A DNA stretch of 64,000 bases from Streptomyces sp. DG2A-72. Its GTDB lineage: Bacteria; Actinomycetota; Actinomycetes; Streptomycetales; Streptomycetaceae. Numbering within the stretch: the stretch's first letter is position 1; the number at the start of each line of letters is the position of its first letter. Positions 47,800-56,045 of this stretch are shown piece by piece. The notes beneath the pieces were generated by a model. It saw nothing but the letters and a program-made list of their open reading frames with translations. It was not told the origin of the DNA and searched no databases. The stretch covers positions 7,030,001 to 7,094,000 of the forward strand of contig NZ_JASTLC010000001.1 of the NCBI RefSeq assembly GCF_030499575.1, read 5' to 3'. The position numbers and the translations under genes are program-made.

Positions 47800-48570
47800 T
47801 CAGCGGGGGCGGCCGAGGGGAGGGCGGCCGGTAGAGGGCGGTAGTGCGGCAGGCGATGCGCCGGCGAAGCGGCGGCCACGGGCTTCGGCGATCCGTGCTT
47901 CGAGCAGCGCCTGCTCGTCGTCGTAGCTGTGTGGGGTCTGGGTGAGACGGGTGTAGGGCCCGCATCCGTACAGCGGTGTTCCGATGGCCATGCGCGGCAG
48001 CGGGTCGGGTGAGGCGAGGGTGCGGGTGAACGCGGCGACGACGCCGGGCGGGGTGTGGGTGCTGAAGGTGGCGGTCCACCAGGTATGTCCGTCGACCGTG
48101 CAGGCGGCGTGCCAGGGCCCGCGCGTGGGGCTGAGTGCGGTCTCCTCGGTGAAGCGGACCAGGCCGTCCGGTGACACGGCCGTGAGCGTGGAGGCAGCGG
48201 CGTCCGCGTTCCAGCCCGCCGCGTGCAACGGGCCGAGGACATCAGGGCGGTGGCGGGAGTCAGGCCCCAGCATGGCATCCACGAGCGCGGTGACGTACTC
48301 GACGGGAAGGTGAGCGCCGAGGATTGCTGCCCATTCCCGCCCCGCGGGGGCGGTGGCGGTGGCGCGCAGGCTCCACGTCCAGGCTCCCCGGCGGCTGAGG
48401 GTGAGGTGCAGACGGCCGTCGGGGCTGGCCAGGGCGGTGTGCTGGTCGATCGTGGACACGTCCTGCCAGCCGTGGCCGCGCAGTAGCCACTTTGTCAGGT
48501 GTTCCCAGTCGCCGCCGCCGGCGAGGTAGCCGGGCGCCGCCAGGACATAGGGGACGGTGGGGTAAGGCAT
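47800..48570 (-). CDS. DUF317-domain protein
   Basis: 256 residues. Leu-Ala-Ala-Pro-Gly-Tyr-Leu-Ala-Gly-Gly-Gly-Asp, Leu-Leu-Arg-Gly-His-Gly-Trp, Trp-Ala-Ala-Ile-Leu-Gly-Ala-His-Leu-Pro-Val-Glu-Tyr, then Leu-His-Ala-Ala-Gly-Trp, Trp-Trp-Thr-Ala-Thr-Phe-Ser-Thr-His-Thr-Pro-Pro. Downstream, 47568-47799 has an open frame (Phe-Arg-Arg-Tyr-Leu-Arg-Ala-Phe-Val-Leu) but no usable start, so I do not call it. Confidence 0.72.
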   Translation of the reverse strand: MPYPTVPYVLAAPGYLAGGGDWEHLTKWLLRGHGWQDVSTIDQHTALASPDGRLHLTLSRRGAWTWSLRATATAPAGREWAAILGAHLPVEYVTALVDAMLGPDSRHRPDVLGPLHAAGWNADAAASTLTAVSPDGLVRFTEETALSPTRGPWHAACTVDGHTWWTATFSTHTPPGVVAAFTRTLASPDPLPRMAIGTPLYGCGPYTRLTQTPHSYDDEQALLEARIAEARGRRFAGASPAALPPSTGRPPLGRPR

Positions 48571-48607
48571 GGGGCTCCAGCAGATGGGACAGAGGGCCTG
48601 GGCGAAG

Positions 48608-49021
48608 TCAGCCAGCGCGGTGCGAGCTTCGGGCCCGGGAGGGCGCCCCGGCTGAGGGTGCGGGCGCGGTGGGTGCGGCGCGCTGGGCTCGGATCTGGGC
48701 GGCGGCGCTGCGGTAGGCGGCTTCGTCGAAGAGGTAGTTGGGGATGTGGACGACGTATCCGGCCATCAGCAGCGTGGGAACGGCGCGGGAGGCGAGCTGC
48801 TTCTTCTCGTCCTCGCCGAGGTGGGCGGGGGCCTCGTGCCAGACGTAGGTCGGGCCTGCGTCACCTGCGGGCTGGACGGTGTTGCGTTCGAAGCCGAGCT
48901 TGTCGAGCAGCGCGAGGAGCTGCTCGGGGGCTCCGGTGGGGGTGTCGGCGTGGACGGTGTCGGTCAGGGGTTTGCGGTAGATCTCGACGTCGGTGCCTTC
49001 GTCGTCGGCGCGGTTTCCCAT
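48608..49021 (-). CDS. Hypothetical protein
   Basis: 137 residues. Acidic start (Asp-Asp-Glu-Gly-Thr-Asp-Val-Glu-Ile-Tyr), Gln-Leu-Leu-Ala-Leu-Leu-Asp-Lys-Leu-Gly-Phe, then Tyr-Val-Val-His-Ile-Pro. The tail is Ala/Pro/Ser-rich. No family recognised. Same operon as its neighbours. Confidence 0.6.
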   Translation of the reverse strand: MGNRADDEGTDVEIYRKPLTDTVHADTPTGAPEQLLALLDKLGFERNTVQPAGDAGPTYVWHEAPAHLGEDEKKQLASRAVPTLLMAGYVVHIPNYLFDEAAYRSAAAQIRAQRAAPTAPAPSAGAPSRARSSHRAG

Positions 49022-49076
49022 GGGATGGATCTCCTGTTGTCGTGTGGCGGCTCCTTGAAAGCCCCGCTGCTGCTGG

Positions 49077-49865
49077 TCAACGGGTTCGGTGCGGGGACCG
49101 GGCCGGTGAGACGGGCGGCTGGGCCGGCGCGGTGTCCGGGGCGGGTCGGCCGGGCGGGCGGGACAGCAGGACGCCGACGCCCAGTTCAGACAGCCGGTGG
49201 CCGACGGCGCGGACGGATGCGGCTACCCGGGCCGAATCGCCGTCGGACAGCACGAACAGGTTCTGTGCCTCGTCGAAAACGAAGCCGTACTCGGTGAGGG
49301 CCTTAGCGATGTCGTCACGGTCGGGCTGGGCGGCCACGAGGTCCTCGCCGGACCAGGTCAGCACCACACGCTCCTGCGTGCCGGCCTGTTCGGCGGCGAG
49401 GCGGGAGGCGTTGTCCCGCACCTGGGCGAGGGCCTTCTCGTAGCGGGGCAGCAGGCGCAACGAGACGTGCTTGGCGGCGCGGAAGGGGTCTTCGTCGACG
49501 GCGATGCCGTCGGGCTCGCGGACGCCGCGGAACGCCTCGACGGGCAGGTCCTCGGGCGCCATGGCGGCGATCAGGAAGCCGTCGTCGTGGCCCTTGCGGT
49601 CCATGATGAACAGCCGGGTGCCGTCCGCGCGGCGGGTCAGGACCGCGCAGTAGTCGACGATGTATTCGGCCATGGCGTCGGCGACCTGGTCCATGTCCCA
49701 GACATCGGCGGTCAGTTCGTCGTGGTCGGTGTTACCTCCGCGGTCGGGGTGGTACTGGCTGCTCCACTGGCCGGGCAGTTCGCCGGCCAGGACTGCGGCG
49801 AAGGAGCCAAGGGAGTCGTCGGGGGCGGGCAAGAGTCTCCTCGGGGGCAAAGGGTGGTGGCTCAT
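49077..49865 (-). CDS. Hypothetical protein
   Basis: 262 residues from the ATG at 49865. Mixed alpha/beta, with Tyr-Ile-Val-Asp-Tyr-Cys-Ala-Val-Leu, Leu-Phe-Ile-Met-Asp-Arg-Lys-Gly, Val-Val-Leu-Thr-Trp-Ser-Gly-Glu-Asp and a final Arg/Pro tail. The same frame remains open and protein-like for about 90 residues upstream (to about 50140: Leu-Pro-Leu-Ala-Asp-Arg-Leu-Leu-Pro-Leu-Arg) but without a usual start codon there. The true protein may therefore be longer, or that part may be a broken gene. Confidence 0.55.
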   Translation of the reverse strand: MSHHPLPPRRLLPAPDDSLGSFAAVLAGELPGQWSSQYHPDRGGNTDHDELTADVWDMDQVADAMAEYIVDYCAVLTRRADGTRLFIMDRKGHDDGFLIAAMAPEDLPVEAFRGVREPDGIAVDEDPFRAAKHVSLRLLPRYEKALAQVRDNASRLAAEQAGTQERVVLTWSGEDLVAAQPDRDDIAKALTEYGFVFDEAQNLFVLSDGDSARVAASVRAVGHRLSELGVGVLLSRPPGRPAPDTAPAQPPVSPARSPHRTR

Positions 49866-50146
49866 CTCCGGCGGCCGGTCGGGGCCGGTGTGGCGGGGAG
49901 GGCACGGGGGCTGGTGGGGATACGGGCCGGCGGGCAGGCGCAGACGGCGGACGCTTCCGTCTCGCCCGGGCCCGTCTCGGCGGTGCACGGCCGCCGGGTC
50001 GTGGAGCCGGGCGACGAGGACGAACCCGGTGCGCTGCAGGATGCTGTGGGCTCCGGGGTCTCCGCCGCGGGCGAGAACTTCGCCGGAATGAACATCGCGC
50101 CTCAGGGGCAGCAGGCGGTCGGCCAGGGGCAACGGGCGGGAACTTT
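49866..50146 (-). other. Open, protein-like stretch without start codon
   Basis: The frame of the 49077-49865 gene continues upstream here with good coding character (Ala-Arg-Gly-Gly-Asp-Pro-Gly-Ala, Gly-Phe-Val-Leu-Val-Ala-Arg-Leu-His-Asp). The only in-frame ordinary start is a GTG near its 3' end. A competing 77-residue frame (49862-50095) overlaps the next gene by ATGA but is low complexity. I leave the stretch uncalled. Confidence 0.3.
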
Positions 50147-51010
50147 CTAGGGAGTTGATCGAGGAGGGGCGGACGCTGCCGTGGGCCGGGGAACGGGCCG
50201 CACAGGGGCGCCAACCGTCTGGTGGGACGCGGCGGACAGGTCTGCGGCGACGGCGTTGAGGTCCTGCTGGATGCCGTGCAGGCGGCGGGCGATCCACTCC
50301 AGCTGGTGTTCCGAGGCGGGGCCGTAGGCGTGGGGGAGGGGACCGAGGCGGTGCGCGGCGTGCTCGACGAGAGTGCGCACGGTGGCCAGTGGCCCGGTTG
50401 CCTCGTCGGCGAGCTGGTGCAGCAGCTGGGCGAGTTGCGCCGTGGCGCCGACGGCGGTGGCGTGGGGCGGGGGAGGGGCGTGGAAGGGCTGGAGGAGGCC
50501 GAGGTCCGTCTCGAGTCGCTGGCACTCTGTCATCAGTCGGCGGTGCAGGTCGGGCTGGGTGGTCCAGGTGCCGTCGGCGCGGATGAGGTTGGCGATCAGG
50601 TCGAGGCGCCGGGGTTGGGCTTGGACGGCGATCCAGCGGCAGCCGTTTGTGTCGCCCGGCGTCGCGATGCCGGCGGCTCGGGCGAGCCGGTGGGCGATCT
50701 CGGACCACTCGGGGCCGGTAAGTTGGCGGTCGACCGGGGCGAGACGCACATCGGCGTGCCAGATGGCGAAGCGGTCTTCCTGGGGACTCGCGGCGAAGGG
50801 ATGATTCCACGACGGGACGTCCAGATGAGTCGCCCATTCCTGCGACGTCCAGGTCGGCTGCTTGTCGCCATGGGCGAAGTGGTCCAGGCTGGGCCAGTGG
50901 GCGACCGCCGTATGTCCGGTCAGGCCCTCCCGATCGGACACCGGGTGGTCGAGGGCGTCGGCGAGGGCCTCGGCAGCCTCCAGGCTCCGGACGTGCACGC
51001 GCGGGATCAT
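50147..51010 (-). CDS. Relaxase/mobilisation-like protein lacking the metal-binding histidines
   Basis: 287 residues. The block Ile-Trp-His-Ala-Asp-Val-Arg-Leu-Ala-Pro-Val-Asp-Arg-Gln-Leu-Thr, Trp-Ser-Glu-Ile-Ala-His-Arg-Leu, Gly-Cys-Arg-Trp-Ile-Ala-Val-Gln matches actinobacterial mobilisation relaxases, where it leads into Arg-His-Ala-Asp-Asp-His-Ile-His-Ile. Here that site reads Pro-Arg-Arg-Leu-Asp-Leu-Ile-Ala, so the histidine pair that binds the metal is gone. It may be a structural or accessory relaxase paralogue, or an inactive one. The start overlaps the upstream stop (ATGA). The recognition rests on my memory of the family. Confidence 0.5.
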   Translation of the reverse strand: MIPRVHVRSLEAAEALADALDHPVSDREGLTGHTAVAHWPSLDHFAHGDKQPTWTSQEWATHLDVPSWNHPFAASPQEDRFAIWHADVRLAPVDRQLTGPEWSEIAHRLARAAGIATPGDTNGCRWIAVQAQPRRLDLIANLIRADGTWTTQPDLHRRLMTECQRLETDLGLLQPFHAPPPPHATAVGATAQLAQLLHQLADEATGPLATVRTLVEHAAHRLGPLPHAYGPASEHQLEWIARRLHGIQQDLNAVAADLSAASHQTVGAPVRPVPRPTAASAPPRSTP

Positions 51011-51789
51011 CCATGGATCCCTTCCGCGTGGCGGCCGACGAGGTACCGGACGTCGCGGACCGCCGCGATCAGGGAGCGTTCGCGGACGAGGTCGGCGTGG
51101 ACGGACGCGTCGCCGGGCCGCAGCAGGTCCAGCGCGCGGTCGATCGATGCCAGCGCGGCCCGGTACTCGCCGAGCCCGCGCAGGGCGCCGGCCTCACGGA
51201 ACAGCGCGATCGGGTCGGTGCGCGAGGCGAACGGTGGCCGGTCGAGGATCTGCAGCATCTGCTCCTCGCGCCCGCGCAGGTCGTGCCCGAGCCACAGCCC
51301 GTGCAGCAGCACATGCAACGTCTTGAGGTGGTCGTCCGCGTCGTCGAGGACGTGACGCATGAGGGCGAGGCCCTCGGGCCGGGACTGCCCGAGCAGGGCA
51401 AAGGCGTACAGGGCACGGCTGTAGCAGTCCAGGCCGTCTCGTTCCTGCGGCGGGAGCTGTTCAATGAGGGAGGCGAGGGTGGGGCAGCGGAAGTCGTAGC
51501 GCAGGGCGCTCAGGTACAGATGCCGCAAGGCCCGGGTGGCGACCGGGTCCGGCCCGGGAGCGAGGGCGTCCTCGGCGCGCAGCAGGCCCAGGACGCTGTG
51601 GCCGGCGGCCCGGGCTGTCCACGCGGCATCCGCGCACAGCTGCGCGGATTCCTGCCAGGTCGCGTCGAGTTCGCTCAGGCTGGCGGCCAACTGCGCGGGC
51701 CAGTGAACGGCGGGGACGGCCGCTGTGGCGTCGGCGCTGGCGCGCAGCAGCGTCATGGCCCGGCCGGGGCGGCGGGTGGGGAGGGTCAC
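51007..51789 (-). CDS. Hypothetical helical-repeat protein
   Basis: 260 residues from a GTG at 51789 overlapping the upstream stop (GTGA). The sequence is almost entirely helical, with TPR-like pairs (Ala-Leu-Arg-His-Leu-Tyr-Leu-Ser-Ala-Leu, Ser-Arg-Ala-Leu-Tyr-Ala-Phe-Ala-Leu-Leu, Ala-Gly-Ala-Leu-Arg-Gly-Leu-Gly-Glu-Tyr-Arg-Ala-Ala-Leu-Ala-Ser-Ile-Asp-Arg-Ala-Leu). A protein-interaction role is plausible. It is coupled to the relaxase-like gene. Confidence 0.6.
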   Translation of the reverse strand: MTLPTRRPGRAMTLLRASADATAAVPAVHWPAQLAASLSELDATWQESAQLCADAAWTARAAGHSVLGLLRAEDALAPGPDPVATRALRHLYLSALRYDFRCPTLASLIEQLPPQERDGLDCYSRALYAFALLGQSRPEGLALMRHVLDDADDHLKTLHVLLHGLWLGHDLRGREEQMLQILDRPPFASRTDPIALFREAGALRGLGEYRAALASIDRALDLLRPGDASVHADLVRERSLIAAVRDVRYLVGRHAEGIHG

Positions 51790-52250
51790 CGGCCACCCCG
51801 GGCGTCGGCGCGGTGGACGAGCTGGTTGAGGTGGGTGAGGGAGTACCAGCCGCAGCCGAAGGACCCGCTCCCGAAGGGCACCTTGGGCAGCACGTAGTCC
51901 TCCAGGGCGCGCCGGTGGATCAGGCAGTCGGGGCAGTGGCGGAAGAGGTGGATCATGTAGCGGGGGTGGGCGGTGATGAAGGTGCGGTCGCCGCCCTTGG
52001 GGTTGCGCAGCCGCCAGCCGTCCTCGTCCGTCGGTGTGTGCCAGGAGGGGGCGACGATGGTCATGACGTCGCCGGACAGGCGGCCGTCGGCGACGCCGGT
52101 GGGGATCACGACCGTGTCGCCGGGGGTGAAGTGGGCGTGGGTGATGTCCCGCCTGGCGGTCAGCGTCTCCAGGGAGGGTCTCCAGGCGGCGGGTATGTGC
52201 GAGGGGCCGGGAGCGTCGGGCACAGCAAGGGGTCCTTCCACGAGCGGCAC
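51786..52250 (-). CDS. Hypothetical protein with cysteine pair
   Basis: 154 residues. Beta-rich start (Phe-Thr-Pro-Gly-Asp-Thr-Val-Val-Ile-Pro), then His-Cys-Pro-Asp-Cys-Leu-Ile-His-Arg, which could bind zinc, and Gly-Ser-Phe-Gly-Cys-Gly-Trp-Tyr. No known family. It lies next to the repeated hairpin at 52284. Confidence 0.55.
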   Translation of the reverse strand: MPLVEGPLAVPDAPGPSHIPAAWRPSLETLTARRDITHAHFTPGDTVVIPTGVADGRLSGDVMTIVAPSWHTPTDEDGWRLRNPKGGDRTFITAHPRYMIHLFRHCPDCLIHRRALEDYVLPKVPFGSGSFGCGWYSLTHLNQLVHRADARGGR

Positions 52251-52283
52251 GGGGTGGCGGTGGGAGGATCAATGCTCCGGAGG

Positions 52284-52308
52284 ATCCCCGGTTTCGGTAA
52301 CCGGGGAT
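52284..52308. repeat. Hairpin repeat, copy 2 (partner at 1975-1999)
   Basis: The same ATCCCCGGTT / AACCGGGGAT stem as at 1975-1999, loop TCGGT. Shared flank: CGGAGG directly upstream and AATG before it. It lies in the 81-base gap between two minus-strand genes (52250 and 52332). Confidence 0.6.
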
Positions 52309-52331
52309 CGTCGGGTATAACCGCTGGTCGG

Positions 52332-52886
52332 CTACCGGAACGGGTTCTCGGTGCCGCGGTCGTGTTCGGTTGCGGCGTCGAGGAGTTCGGGCAGATCGGT
52401 GCCCTCAGCATCCCTTTGGTCGATCCACCATCCGGCCCGCGTAATGGTGCGGATCTTCTCCTCCAGCACCGCCCAGTCGGTCTCGTCCCAGGTGCCCTCG
52501 GTGACCAGGGCGGCATACGCGCGGGTGGCCAGCTGGTGGCGGCAGCGCTCGCCCCAGTCCTGGGCGCGCTCGGTGCCCTCCAGCGGCGGCATCTCGAACT
52601 GCTCGGCCCACAGAGCGGCGGCCTGCTGCTCTTCGGCGCGCCGGGCGGCGAGCCACTCCTCCTTGCCGGCATTGTCGCCGTCGCGGGCGGCCTTCCAGCA
52701 GTCGGTGCAGTCGCGTTCGGTGAGCCAGCGGGCGAATCCGGCGCGCCGGTCGGCAGGGCGGTCGGACAGGTCGTGCGTGATCTCGTGTCCACAGGCGTGG
52801 ACGACGGTCCAGGTCTTCTGGACCCCCGGGGAATTCCGTTTGATGGGCGTTACGTTCGAGGTCGGGCTGCTGGTCTGGGGCTTCAA
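52332..52886 (-). CDS. Hypothetical protein with Cys/His zinc-binding-like motif
   Basis: 184 residues. Val-His-Ala-Cys-Gly-His-Glu then Arg-Asp-Cys-Thr-Asp-Cys-Trp (residues about 30-65) looks like a zinc ribbon. It is followed by a long Ala/Glu/Arg helix and Trp-Trp-Ile-Asp-Gln-Arg-Asp. No known family. Isolated from its neighbours by short gaps, same strand. Confidence 0.6.
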   Translation of the reverse strand: MKPQTSSPTSNVTPIKRNSPGVQKTWTVVHACGHEITHDLSDRPADRRAGFARWLTERDCTDCWKAARDGDNAGKEEWLAARRAEEQQAAALWAEQFEMPPLEGTERAQDWGERCRHQLATRAYAALVTEGTWDETDWAVLEEKIRTITRAGWWIDQRDAEGTDLPELLDAATEHDRGTENPFR

Positions 52887-53031
52887 ATCGAGTGCCTTTC
52901 GTTGGCGGTTGGGGTGGTGGCCTGCGTCGTTGCGGAGGGTCGTGCATCAGATGCACGATTCATGCGGCGGACGGAGGTGGTCTGGAGTGCTTGGCGGTGG
53001 TCTCGGGGACGCTTCCGCCTTCTGCGTCGTC

Positions 53032-54831
53032 TCAGCGTGTCCTGCGGATGGCGTCTGTGGCCGCCGTGGCGATGGCGACGGGAGCGCTGGAAGGCTGGGG
53101 CAGGTGCAGCAAGGTGGTCCCCGGCAAGTGGCGGGACTCCGCGGTGAGGGTGAGCTGGAGTACGGCGCAGCCGGCGGTCGTGAGCTGCTGGACGCGGGTG
53201 ACGGCTTGAGCCGTTTCGTCGCTGCCGTACCGGGCGTCGGTGACGATCACGAGGAGGCGGCCGGCGCCGGGGCGGCTGAGTTCGAGGCCGTGGTCGAGTG
53301 CGTCGATGGCGTCGCCGAGGTTGTGGTGGCCGCCGTTGGCATCGAACGTCGTCACGCGCTCTGGTGCTCGGTGGGTGGGTCGGGTCAATGCGGTCAGGTG
53401 CCTGTCATAGGCGATGGTGGCGGTCAGCGAGTCGGGGTCGGTCAGGGCTGCTGCGCGTGCCACGATCCAGGCAGCGGACGCGACGGGCGCGCAGGCGGCA
53501 CGCATGGAGCCGGAGACGTCGACGGCGATACCCACACGCAGCGGTGGGGTGGGGGAGTTCCGGCGGCGGGTGTGGGTGAACGGTTCCGCGGTGGGGACCG
53601 ACCCGGCCGCGCGCTGAGCGTCGCGGGCGAGGGCCGCGCGCATGTTGAGGCGGCCGGGCGGGGTGGGGCTGGTGGTCCGCTCCTCGGTCCGCTCGCGGTA
53701 GGCGGCGGCACGCAGGGCGCGGCTCAGGCGCGCGGCGGCACTCTGCTCGGCGGCGGTGGGCCTGCGGGTGCCGGTGACCGGGTTGCCGTAGGGCGCCGGT
53801 GTGCCGTCGGGGGTGACGGTGGTGCCACGGGCGTTGAAGACCGACTTGGCGGTGGCGGCGGCTTTGCGTCGCTGGCCGGCCCGCTGGGCGCGGTCCTGAG
53901 CCTGCGCCTTGGACTGCGCGGCCATGGCGTTGGTCGCTGCGGCCTGTGCCGCGAGGTCGGCGGCGTCGGTGGCTGCCGTGCTGTCCATGACGACCCCCAC
54001 GGCGCCGGACAGCAGATCGGTGAGGTTCTCCGGCACGGGCAGGGCGGGGGCAGCGGTGTCCAGAGCGTCGCACCATTTTTGAGCGTGCGCGAGCATGGTC
54101 GTGGCGTCGTGGTCGGCGCACTGGTGGGCTGCGGTCCAGATGCGGGTGAGTGTGGCCAGCAGGTTTGCGCCCAGCACCTTTTCGCACAGATCGGCGACGG
54201 CCCGGGTCTCGCCGGCGTCCAGGATGCCGACGTCACGGCGGCCGAGGACCAGGGCAGCCACGGCGGCGGCGTGCTCGATGCCCTGGAGGGTGGGGTGGGC
54301 GATGTCGGGCATGACCAGGGTTCGGGCACTGGTGCGCAGGTACGTGCGGTCCGTGGGCCGCGTGATCAGGTGTGCGCCTTCGACGCGGCTCTCCTCCAGC
54401 AGGAGCGCGGCCTCGACGACACGGGGGTTCGCTCCGGCAGGCTTCGTCCAGACGGAGTGGGCCGCGTGCGCGGCCTCGTGGACGAACACTCCCCAGGCGG
54501 CGGGATACCGCTCCTCGTCGCCCACGATCCGCGGATGGATCTCGTGGGGCTGGAGCGGGGCGAACAGGCCGGCGTCGAACTCGACCTCGCCCAGAGTGGG
54601 GAAGAACGCGGCCGGTGCGCCGCTGCGCGTGCCGGGGCGGCAGGTGACGAGGAGGTCCTGGCGGCCGGAGAGGGTGACCAGCCGATCGCCGAGTTCGGCT
54701 CCCACGCGCAGCCACGCGTCCGGGGAGGAACGGGGTTGCGCGGGCGGGGCGCCGTCGTCGTCCCATCGCGCGAGGTCGGCGTCGTCGTCCGGCGTGGTGG
54801 CGGGGGACTGGACGTGGTGGTGGGCGCTCAT
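53032..54831 (-). CDS. VWA-domain protein with HEAAH metallopeptidase-like motif
   Basis: 599 residues, start overlapping the MoxR gene's stop by 4 bases. His118-Glu-Ala-Ala-His122 with a preceding Trp-Gly-Val-Phe-Val is a zinc-peptidase-type motif, and a Glu-rich helix follows (Leu-Leu-Leu-Glu-Glu-Ser-Arg-Val-Glu). The C-terminal domain is a von Willebrand A fold with the metal site Asp-Val-Ser-Gly-Ser-Met near residue 437 and Ile-Val-Thr-Asp-Ala further on. The pair MoxR ATPase plus VWA protein resembles CobS/CobT and other chelatase or remodelling systems. Here it is an element gene; the target is unknown. Confidence 0.75.
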   Translation of the reverse strand: MSAHHHVQSPATTPDDDADLARWDDDGAPPAQPRSSPDAWLRVGAELGDRLVTLSGRQDLLVTCRPGTRSGAPAAFFPTLGEVEFDAGLFAPLQPHEIHPRIVGDEERYPAAWGVFVHEAAHAAHSVWTKPAGANPRVVEAALLLEESRVEGAHLITRPTDRTYLRTSARTLVMPDIAHPTLQGIEHAAAVAALVLGRRDVGILDAGETRAVADLCEKVLGANLLATLTRIWTAAHQCADHDATTMLAHAQKWCDALDTAAPALPVPENLTDLLSGAVGVVMDSTAATDAADLAAQAAATNAMAAQSKAQAQDRAQRAGQRRKAAATAKSVFNARGTTVTPDGTPAPYGNPVTGTRRPTAAEQSAAARLSRALRAAAYRERTEERTTSPTPPGRLNMRAALARDAQRAAGSVPTAEPFTHTRRRNSPTPPLRVGIAVDVSGSMRAACAPVASAAWIVARAAALTDPDSLTATIAYDRHLTALTRPTHRAPERVTTFDANGGHHNLGDAIDALDHGLELSRPGAGRLLVIVTDARYGSDETAQAVTRVQQLTTAGCAVLQLTLTAESRHLPGTTLLHLPQPSSAPVAIATAATDAIRRTR

Positions 54832-56033
54832 CGCGAGCGGCCCCGGTGTGCGGAGCCGGTGCTGCCCGGGGGCTGCCGGACGGCCGAGGCGGGGAGCTGT
54901 TTGCCGAGGGTGAGGGGCGCGATCTTCTTGACGCCGGCAGCTTTGATGACGGCGGCGGCGACGGCGTCGCGATCCTCCACAGGAGCGATGCCGACGAGGT
55001 TCGCGAGCGCGGCTTTGGTGCCGAGGACGGCCTCGGTCTTCTGGTAGCTGAGCAGTTCCCGCAGTTGGGGGGCCCAGCCCAGCTCGCCGAGTTCGACCTG
55101 GTGGGCGAGGTGTCGGGCGACCCGGACCACCCGGGCATCGATCCTCAGCGCCAGGGCGAGGTCATAGTCCGTGCCGATCTGGATTTGCACGCTGAACCGG
55201 CTCGCGAGCGCCTCCGTCAAAACCGCCCCGTGGACGCCGGGATTGTGGCCCGCCACCACGTAGAAGCCCGGCTCGGCCTTGATGGTCTCGCCCTTGTGGG
55301 CCTTGACCTGGATCTGCCTGCGCCCGTCCATCGCGGGATACAGCGCCGCCAGGACCTTCGGTGAGATCAAGGTGGCATCGTCGATCAGCAGGGCGCGGCC
55401 CTCGGTCATCGCGGTGACCAGCGGACCGTACTGGAAGACGTAGGCTCCCGCGTCGTCCTGTGTGTACTCGCCGATCAAGTCGCCGACCGTGGTGTCGCCG
55501 TCACCGGCGACGGTGAGCAGGTCCGGGAACGCCGCCTCGACCAGACTCGTCTTGCCGGTGCCCGGAGGGCCGTAGAGCAGCACTGGCACGTCGGCGTCGC
55601 GCAAGCGATTCAACGCCTCGACGTCGGGCAGATCGGCCAGCTCCCGGGGGTGGTAGACCTGGCCCCCCGCGCGGCGGATCGGGCCGGTCTGCCTGGGCGT
55701 GGCTGCTGCGGGAATGGTCGTGCGGGCCGTGGCCGCCTGGGCGCGGGGAGAGTGGGTGCCCGGTGGGCTGATCACAGCGGTCTGCGCGGCTGCGGCGGTT
55801 TTCGCGTTCGCGCGGAACTCCGGTTGTCCGGTTCCGCCTTGGTCGGCCTCGCCGCGTCGCACCAGGGTGAGGGCGGCGTTGCGGACGGCGCCGTGGGAGT
55901 GGCCCAGCTGCCTGGCCATGTCCCCGATGGTGAGCGTGTCCGCCGGCCGGTCGGCCAGCAGTCGGGCCACCTTGGCCCGTAGTTCGCCGGCCTTGGTGCG
56001 CGCTGGACTGGTAGGCGCTCCGGGTGTGGTCAA
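54828..56033 (-). CDS. MoxR-type AAA+ ATPase
   Basis: 401 residues. Residues about 1-65 form a winged-helix-like region (Met-Ala-Arg-Gln-Leu-Gly-His-Ser-His-Gly-Ala-Val-Arg). The AAA core has Walker A Gly-Pro-Pro-Gly-Thr-Gly-Lys-Thr-Ser near residue 157, Walker B Ala-Leu-Leu-Ile-Asp-Asp-Ala and Phe-Tyr-Val-Val-Ala-Gly-His-Asn-Pro as sensor 1, then Leu-Ala-Ser-Arg-Phe as arginine finger. It is the motor partner of the VWA protein, with which it overlaps by 4 bases. Confidence 0.8.
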   Translation of the reverse strand: MTTPGAPTSPARTKAGELRAKVARLLADRPADTLTIGDMARQLGHSHGAVRNAALTLVRRGEADQGGTGQPEFRANAKTAAAAQTAVISPPGTHSPRAQAATARTTIPAAATPRQTGPIRRAGGQVYHPRELADLPDVEALNRLRDADVPVLLYGPPGTGKTSLVEAAFPDLLTVAGDGDTTVGDLIGEYTQDDAGAYVFQYGPLVTAMTEGRALLIDDATLISPKVLAALYPAMDGRRQIQVKAHKGETIKAEPGFYVVAGHNPGVHGAVLTEALASRFSVQIQIGTDYDLALALRIDARVVRVARHLAHQVELGELGWAPQLRELLSYQKTEAVLGTKAALANLVGIAPVEDRDAVAAAVIKAAGVKKIAPLTLGKQLPASAVRQPPGSTGSAHRGRSR

Positions 56034-56045
56034 AACGAGGCCCCT

